From positions 13,197,766 through 13,261,765 of the forward strand of contig OX155979.1 in assembly GCA_944548615.1 (NCBI GenBank): a stretch of 64,000 nucleotides of DNA, given 5' to 3'. This document shows positions 58,257-64,000 of the stretch, one piece after another; positions within the stretch are counted from its first letter, which is position 1; each line of letters begins with the position of its first letter. Below the pieces are notes generated by a model. That model had not been told where the DNA came from, did not search any database, and saw only the letters and a program-made list of their open reading frames with translations. Origin of the DNA: Micropterix aruncella. Taxonomy: Eukaryota > Arthropoda > Insecta > Lepidoptera > Micropterigidae. The position numbers were made by a program, and so were the translations under genes.

Positions 58257-58327
58257 TAACAATACCACACACTTCAAAATTATTGAATTTGTCCATTTGC
58301 TTCAGAACAGTCTCCTCGAGTTTGATA

Positions 58328-58710
58328 CAGGGCCGGCCCGTCCATATAGGCAAACTAGGCAATTGCCTAGGGCGCTCGTATTTTGGGGGGCAGCGCGGCG
58401 AGGAGATCTGGTAGCCTGGTATCAGAGCAATAACATTAATCATGTTTTTGGATTTCTCTATAACGTTCATGAGATGCAGAATAAAGAGATTCATGAGAGT
58501 CATGGAGAGTCTAAGGATTTTGATGCAACTGAGTTATGCAGCGAATTGCAATCTATTGCAAGAAGAGTACCAAATAACACTGCACCACAAGAACTAAATT
58601 ATATTTGTGAAAATGGGTTACTAGATATCTTACCTAATTTAGTAACTGCAATAAGGGTGTTGCTGACACTTCCCGTGTCTGTGGCCAGTGGTGACTGCAG
58701 TTTTTCTAAA
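58328..58710 (+). pseudogene. hAT transposase scrap
   Basis: Begins CAGGGCCGGCCCGTCC, a hAT-type terminus. The frame encodes ELCSELQSIARRVPNNTAPQ and DILPNLVTAIRVLLTLPVSV then ASGDCSFSKL, the C-terminal dimerisation region of hAT transposases. Internally deleted and cut by a family A piece. Confidence 0.85.
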
Positions 58711-58862
58711 TTAACCCTTGGAGTAAATAGGTATTTTCATGGATGCATATGTCTCTTTTGCAGGATTTGCGGCGACATCGACTTAAAGTACTATAACTAC
58801 GAAACTACTACACCGGGCCCGACTTCGGTCGGTGAATTCCATGGCAGCTCCGTTTGTATTTT
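58711..58862 (-). mobile_element. Family A end joined to a family C 3' terminus
   Basis: 58711-58811 is the non-palindromic end of family A (TTAACCCTTGGAGTAAATAG). 58812-58862 is the LINE terminus GTGAATTCCATGGCAGCTCC. Confidence 0.65.
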
Positions 58863-59126
58863 ATTTACTATTTCTACTATTACTTGGTCAGTGATTTCAT
58901 TCATCCACCTCACACGTATCCGTATCTTCGCCTGCGGGAATCCCTTTCATCGTTTCTGTCAAGTTCTTAATATTTACGGAATCGTCTCCTTCAAGCCAAT
59001 CCCATCATCTTTGAAGAGTTTCTACTTTCGCTTTATCCTAGGCTTACGCACACCAATAAATGACGTGTTTCACATTTACCGCCTTCAGTGCTTTATTCAT
59101 GTTTTTGTGTTGTATGCCTTTATTAG

Positions 59127-59360
59127 TTAACCCTTCAAGCCCCGCGATTTCGATATCGAAGTCAAATGAACGCATCCAGGAAAAGTGATTTGATTGGGTT
59201 TTTCGTGTCATTCCGTATGCAGTTGTATTTTATTTAAATGCATGATGATATTTGTATCATCGTGCATTTAAATGAAATACAACTGCATTCGGAATGATAC
59301 GAAAAACCAAATCAAATCACTTTTCCTAGACGCGTTCAGGTGACTTCGATATCGAAGTCT
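59127..59360 (+). mobile_element. TTAA-start foldback element (family K)
   Basis: TTAACCCTTCAAGCCCC with palindrome TTCGATATCGAA at bases 23-34. The interior is a near-perfect hairpin with arms of roughly 95 bp around TATTTGTA. The second TTAA end is not identified. Confidence 0.6.
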
Positions 59361-59399
59361 TCGATCTTACAGCAAAATCATCAATCTTGGTATTTGCAA

Positions 59400-59910
59400 G
59401 ATTTAAAAATCTTATCTCTATCTCGCAAGATCTCGGTATTTTGCGAGATCTCACAGATTTCAGAATATTTATTTTTTTTATTTATAATTATTTTGATTAT
59501 TTCTATTGCAACTTGGAAGTTAATTCGTAAGGGCAAAGTAATTATTTTTTTTTACATTGCCCGACTATATTTACCGTGCTGATTCCGAATCTGCAATAAT
59601 CTTTATTCGGTCTCAATAAATAAGCGAGATATAGGCATTCAAAGAAGCGGCAAACCCATACATTTCGGTAGGTTTAGTTTTGTTTTAAATAATACACACC
59701 CTTGTGTCGGTAGGTTAGGTTGATTTTTTTCTAAACAATCTTAAAAACTGAGTTTGAAAAATGTTTTCATTTTTTTTTCTATGTAAATTCGTTTTTTTTC
59801 TCGAAATTTTACGCGTCCGAAGCCCTTTCCTTTATATTTCTATTTCTTTTTTCGATTTTTGAGAAAGGTTCCTATACTGCATATATTCCTATAAAACAAA
59901 TTAGGGAACG
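59400..59910. other. AT-rich intron, nothing recognised
   Basis: Short repeats of CTTATCTCTATCTCGCAAGA type only. No coding sequence. Confidence 0.45.
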
Positions 59911-60097
59911 CATTATATCTTGAAAAAACCGCGGCGTCCATTTCGTTTTTTCGGACCTGTCAAAAATTCGAATTTGGAACTTTTTGGCGAGGGTTGCCCG
60001 TCATTCGTCATAGCCGGTTGCCGCCAATGAAACACCAAAACAATGGCGCCGCGGCGTTTCCGCCAATCGAAAACCAATTTCACGCATCGCCCCGTAC

Positions 60098-60280
60098 CTC
60101 GATGGAGACGCATTCCCTTATTTTCACATGCAGCTCCACTCCGATATCGAGAACGCCGCCGCCGGCGACGTTCTGCAGCACGGGCATCTTGTAGCCGCCG
60201 CCAGCGCCGCACAGGCGGCACGAGCTGAATATCTCATAGTAGGTCTGCTTGGCGTTCTTGTTGCTGCGGAAGCGGTCCAT
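60098..60280 (-). CDS. Exon 1: start codon and first half of ZAD
   Basis: Encodes residues 1-61. The ATG at 60278-60280 has A at -3 and G at +4, a good initiation context; the open frame upstream lacks another ATG. The first zinc-binding pair is CRLC (C21, C24). The exon ends in phase 0 at GAG followed by the donor GTACGG. It pairs with exon 2 to complete the four-cysteine ZAD. The region just upstream is GC-rich but shows no clear TATA box. Confidence 0.88.
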
Positions 60281-60440
60281 CGTCGATGCTATACTGTCGC
60301 GCGGGCGGCACACAGCATAATAGACGGTCAACAATCAGTAAACGCGCAAAACGTAAATAATAAAACAACACGACGCACGACGCGCGTCGGCGATCGAGCG
60401 AGCCAAAAATGATAAAACTATAGACTACAGAGCGGAGGCA
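60281..60440 (-). promoter_or_regulatory. Probable 5' flank of the zinc-finger gene
   Basis: Immediately upstream of the ATG, CpG-containing and free of recognised repeats to about 60420. Placed by position only; no TATA or initiator can be asserted. Confidence 0.35.
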
Positions 60441-60699
60441 GGGATGGGCAAAAAGTATCTAATACTTTCAGAGTATGGCTTCTTTATAAAAATTTATAAC
60501 GCATAACGCAGAAGCCTTAAGGCTTCTTTATAAAACGTAATATAAATTAAGTATTTTTGTACTCGATACTTTTCACGTGAACGCGCGTTTAATGTGAACG
60601 CGCTAACAAAAAACATTTAGATGTAAACGATATATCCAATGTGAGCCCCCTTGAGACGATTCTTAGTTTTAAACACCTTTATTGGTCTGTATTTTATGC

Positions 60700-60835
60700 A
60701 GGCGAAAGCAATATTCTTTATTTCCACAATGCGCGCATGTACCACTGTGATAAGGTTAGTTGTAAGACATTGCCATGTGGCGATAAGCTCGCCTTTTGAT
60801 AATATAATTAAGTGCAAATAAAGAGTATATTGTTA
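60700..60835 (+). repeat. CR1-like LINE 3' end
   Basis: Same segment as 10040-10190 (ACAATGCGCGCATGTACCAC to GTGCAAATAAAG). Confidence 0.65.
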
Positions 60836-60839
60836 TTAT

Positions 60840-61800
60840 GACCATTTCCAAAGTAAAGTATGATCATGCGTCTGTCTTCTTTGTGTAAATGTCACGGAAA
60901 ATATGAAGAATCGTGAACCCAGCGTTTGTAAAGTGTTTAAAAAGGGTAAGTGAAAAAAAATATAGAATGCCTTTAAAAATATACTTTATTAATTCAAAGT
61001 AATTACAAAATCACAAACTCATTAGTTATTTTACACATCCCAATCTTCAGACCGCAGTGGCTGTAAAAGCGGTACTAAAGAGGAAATATGTAAGAATGCA
61101 TTTTAAAATGCACATTTAATGTGCATTTTTAATCTAAAACAATTAGAGAGGAGTGAATAAAAATTGTCGTATGTACTAAGACATGTGTAAATCCGCCATT
61201 AGTATTTGACGAGCCAATATCTCGCATGTTTATAGAGATAGACAAAAGATTTTAATCGGTTTAGATTTTTATCAGATTCGGAATCAGTGTGAGGAATGTA
61301 GTGTATTGGCATTAAAAAAGTCAGTGTTGAAGAGTTTTCCTAAACTGCATAAATACCAGTGTTTTCTACGTGTGGGTGAAGTAATTAATCAAAAAATAAA
61401 TGTTTAGATGGGGTATAATAGACGTGTTGCAAAGACGTGTTAAACGCTCGAAAGCCAACCTTCACGGGCATTAAACTGCGCCACAACTTTTTGGCCGATT
61501 TTGTGATTCGATATCGTTTTTTCATGAATTCACTTTTAGGGTAAAAGTGGAATAGTTGGCCCAGGAGGATAGACGATCCATACTTCAAAATGAACACTTG
61601 CAAACATGATACAATCGCACCTAATACTTATAAGCAAAGTACGACCTCCTGCCCCCTAGTGTTTGAGCGGCAACCGCGAAGATTGGACTTGTCGCCTGTG
61701 TCAAAATAACGTTCGACGACGGCTTCTGGGGTAACTAACCCTCTTTTACCCTATTACGTAGTAATTAATCTTGTTAATCATGTATATTATAGATTTATAT
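60840..61800. other. Upstream intergenic, nothing recognised
   Basis: Only a TTTTAAAATGCACATTTAAT mini-palindrome near 61100-61130. Open frames are short and unconvincing. Confidence 0.4.
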
Positions 61801-61804
61801 AACA

Positions 61805-61891
61805 TATATAGGGGGCGGCCGAAACGGTTACGCGCGGACCTGTCAAACGACGCAAAATGCCTACAGGCACTGTCGGCGTCCGACGGGTTAA
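61805..61891 (-). mobile_element. TTAA element end (family N)
   Basis: Reading inward from TTAA at 61888-61891: TTAACCCGTCGGACGCC, with palindrome TGCCTGTAGGCA at bases 23-34. The other end was not found. Confidence 0.5.
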
Positions 61892-62289
61892 ATATCATAA
61901 AAATCTTCATGTTAATGTAGAAGACCAAGCCAGCCAGTTATTTCATGATTACATGATCTTCCACAAAATCAATGCTTTATTTCAATATGTTTACCATGTA
62001 GGAATACAATATTGTCATATTTTTTGTTCATCTTGAATAATTTGAAATATTCCTCTTGGTATTTTTTTTTCTATTCTGAAGAATATTTTCTGCCGATACG
62101 ATAGTATTCGATACAAAAATACTCGGTACTAATTAATAATGCCGATACCTAACTACGAGCGATTTTCAAAGGTGGTCTTTAGTTAATGGTATTCATTAAA
62201 AGCCTTTTACACGTTCGCTGATGCTGTTTCATAACTGAATGGAAAATCCGGGGGGCGCCAGTTTTGCATGCGGCAATTTTGCACAAATG

Positions 62290-62650
62290 TCACTTTTGAC
62301 AGTTCCAAATTTGTTGAGGGCAGATTTGCAGGAGGCAACCTTGCAGGCGGCAACCTTGCAGGCGGCAACCTTCAGTACAGTTTTTAAGTTTTTCTGTTAG
62401 GTTAGGTTAGGTTAGGTTTTTCTTTCCCTAAAATCGAAGTGACATTAATTACCGGCATCCTTGTAGTGGATGACTTTTATACATCAAACTAAACATTAAA
62501 AAAAATGTTTTAAGTTTTCTGTTAGGTTAGGTTAGGTCATTTTGACATTTGCAAAACTGCCTTCTGCAAGATTGCCTTCTGCAAAACTGCCGCCTGCAAG
62601 AATGCCGTCTGCAAGATTGCCGTCTGCAAATTTGCCTTCTGCAAGTTTGA
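62290..62650. repeat. Inverted 15-bp minisatellite arrays around TTAGG runs
   Basis: 62320-62372 has units like GCAGGCGGCAACCTT. 62550-62647 has the reverse unit TGCAAGATTGCCGTC. Between them are two stretches of GTTAGGTTAGGTTAGGT at 62395-62414 and 62521-62536. Confidence 0.75.
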
Positions 62651-63111
62651 TGGGACCCGAAAATCCCAGGTAGGTATTTTTTATTCGTATATTCTGGAAG
62701 ACATTCAATTCGAAAATATTCGAAATTCCCGCCAAATGCTACCGCTTTCACTAGAGTTAAATTTATACGGTCCAGGAATATACGGGAAGATAAATAGAAG
62801 CATTTTTGTCGCGAAAGTGCTTGAGTTTTTGGTGCTCTCGTAGCAATATCTACTTTTACTCACTGTGGTAAAAGTTATGCCGATTATTATTGTTTGACAA
62901 TGCTATGGAGCCAGTTATGCTGAAATTTATTCGTTACTAATATTATTTCTAACTATTCATGTCACGTGTCAACAGCTACAAGTTCCTTTTCGATTCTGCG
63001 ACATGTTCGAGGCAATGTCCCCAAATGAATACGCTGATTTATAATGTAGATGCAACATAAATATGTAATGTAGCTAGGTATGAAGAAATTGCTTCATATA
63101 TTCCATAATGA

Positions 63112-63178
63112 AGGTAATAGGGGGAGGGGCCTTTTGTTATATTTTGCACTGGGGCCCATTTTTTGTAGTTACGCCACT
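63112..63178 (-). mobile_element. hAT-type terminus
   Basis: In reverse: CAGTGGCGTAACTAC, then AAAAAATGGGCCCC, the kind of end seen in hAT elements. The partner end is not in view. Confidence 0.5.
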
Positions 63179-63209
63179 GCCAAAACTATTATATTGACAA
63201 GGTTTAGCC

Positions 63210-63655
63210 TATGTCCGCAGGGCGCATATGAATATAATAGGTTTGGTATTCGTTTTTGGTCCGAACTTTTTTAATACTGAACATCTTTTGAAAGGCTTAT
63301 GAATCACATCACTTATTTGATTCCTCGGGAGTTTATGTTTCTAATTCCAAGATTTCAATTTTCAAGGTGCAGACCGTTCCCGCAAGGCACATATCAATAT
63401 TAATTATATTAGTTTTGGTATTCGTTGTCGTCCAAGCATTTTTGAACTGAAAATCTTTTGAAAGTTTTATGGATCACAGCACTTACTTGATTTCTCGGGA
63501 GTTTATGTTTCAAATTTCAAGATTTTAAGTTTAAAGGGTCAGACCGTGCCCGCAGGGCACATATCAAAATAAAATTTTTGATATTCGTTTGTCGTTTTAA
63601 CTTTTCGAGCTGAAAATCCTTGAAAGTCTTATAAATCCCACTGCTTACTTGACCC
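63210..63655 (+). repeat. Tandem repeat, period about 166-170 bp
   Basis: About 2.6 units, each with CCCGCAGGGCACATATCAA, TTTGGTATTCG, TTGAAAG..TTATGAATCAC and CTCGGGAGTTTATGTTT. Confidence 0.8.
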
Positions 63656-63674
63656 GGGGTTGACTTTTTTTCAG

Positions 63675-64000
63675 GGTTGGTCACACTCACGGGTCAACAC
63701 CCATCAGGCGGCCTCCACGCGTGAAGTGCGAGCCTGGGCAGGACTCTGGCCGTAGGGCTAGTTTCCCCTAGGAATCAAACTTCTGGCGCTCATGGACGGC
63801 CTGCGCACCGTGCGGCGTAAACCAATCGATTGTGCACTCTGACTAACAGTCGGTTGAGTCTGGAAGCAATACTGTTTCCTAGAGCGGGGGTGGTTGCGGA
63901 CCTTACGGCGACTGCTCTTGAAACGACCATCGGCTACCCGATCCTGGGTGAACAGCCGGGCAAAGGATGCCGTGGTCCGCGATAGATTCGGGTTACACCG
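63675..64000 (+). mobile_element. GC-rich retroposon family B, runs off the window
   Basis: From CAGGGTTGGTCACACTCACG onward it is collinear with 1676-1975. Confidence 0.7.

Larger units (their letters stand above)
2281..60280 (-). other. ZAD zinc-finger protein gene, 14-exon hand-built model
   Basis: This is the whole-gene entry. The joined exons give 672 codons. The ZAD occupies residues about 20-95 (C21, C24, C73, C76) and normally mediates dimerisation of arthropod zinc-finger transcription factors. Residues 110-332 are a Lys/Ser/Pro-rich linker. The fingers are at 333-354 (C2H2), 365-385 (C2H2), 394-414 (C2HC), 425-443 (C2HC) and 454-474 (C2HC). A likely SUMO site and SIM lie at 510-521, a basic block with an RVxF-type motif at 607-625, and an acidic tail at 632-672. 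Intron phases agree at all 13 junctions, including five split codons, which is strong internal support. A nuclear DNA-binding role is inferred from family knowledge. I do not recognise the orthologue. Additional phase-0 exons could be missing, and the 3' end may lie outside the window. Confidence 0.87.

Noticed and set aside
58198..59130. 310-codon plus-strand gene
   Set aside because: The frame strings together a GC-rich retroposon end, a hAT scrap, a family A end and a LINE terminus.
62395..62540. True telomere
   Set aside because: Only three or four TTAGG units in each run, internal and embedded in a repeat.
62532..62751. Pentapeptide-repeat-like frame (LADGI LAGGS FAEGN)
   Set aside because: It is the translation of the 15-bp minisatellite. 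The residue order does not fit the A(D/N)LxG pentapeptide pattern, and other frames are equally open.

Overview
This is insect nuclear DNA, most likely from a moth or butterfly. It is AT-rich, full of interspersed repeats, has GT-AG introns, and carries a ZAD zinc-finger gene (an arthropod-expanded class). Nothing looks prokaryotic: there are no operons, rRNA, tRNA or CRISPR arrays.

The only host gene I can support is one minus-strand ZAD plus C2H2/C2HC zinc-finger gene, starting at 60280 and ending at or beyond 2281. I joined 14 exons by hand (18 to 85 codons each). Every acceptor and donor is AG/GT, and every split codon closes in phase, giving a 672-residue model. The order is an N-terminal ZAD, a Lys/Pro-rich linker, five zinc fingers divided across exons, a SUMO-site/SIM segment, then a basic segment with a PP1-type RVxF motif and an acidic tail. 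Coding sequence is about 3.5% of the span.

The introns are a nested archive of transposons. They hold non-LTR retrotransposons of several clades (RNase H types, an RTE type, CR1-like 3' ends, and a nearly open restriction-endonuclase type at 53-56 kb), a mariner, two hAT pieces plus one hAT end, a Harbinger/MADF piece, Helitrons, Penelope traces and foldback elements. There is also an unidentified GC-rich retroposon family with 13-15 bp target duplications. The largest DNA class is TTAA-flanked piggyBac-like elements, one of which keeps a degenerate transposase C-terminus (22.1-23.0 kb).

The main discovery candidate is in those TTAA elements. About nine families with little other similarity each carry, on one end, a family-specific palindrome whose dyad axis lies between bases 28 and 29 counted from the first T of TTAA. 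In four families the whole block is repeated exactly 43 bp further in. This resembles the dimer-binding internal repeat of piggyBac and suggests a radiation of transposase specificities within one genome. Nested insertions with recognisable empty sites allow a relative insertion chronology.

Layout: 1-2.3 kb repeats; exon 14; 2.8-7.0 kb mariner, LINE and hAT nest; exon 13; 7.4-9.8 kb RTE and TTAA elements; exon 12; 10-12 kb GC-rich retroposons; exons 11-8 among LINEs (12-17.7 kb); exon 7; 20-23.1 kb LINE with two TTAA insertions; exon 6; 24-29 kb mostly unique intron; 29.4-31.4 kb open reverse transcriptase; exons 5 and 4; 37-40 kb repeats; exon 3; 42-48 kb repeats; exon 2; 51.4-56.2 kb nested retrotransposon cluster; 57-59 kb repeats; exon 1; 62-64 kb minisatellites and repeats.
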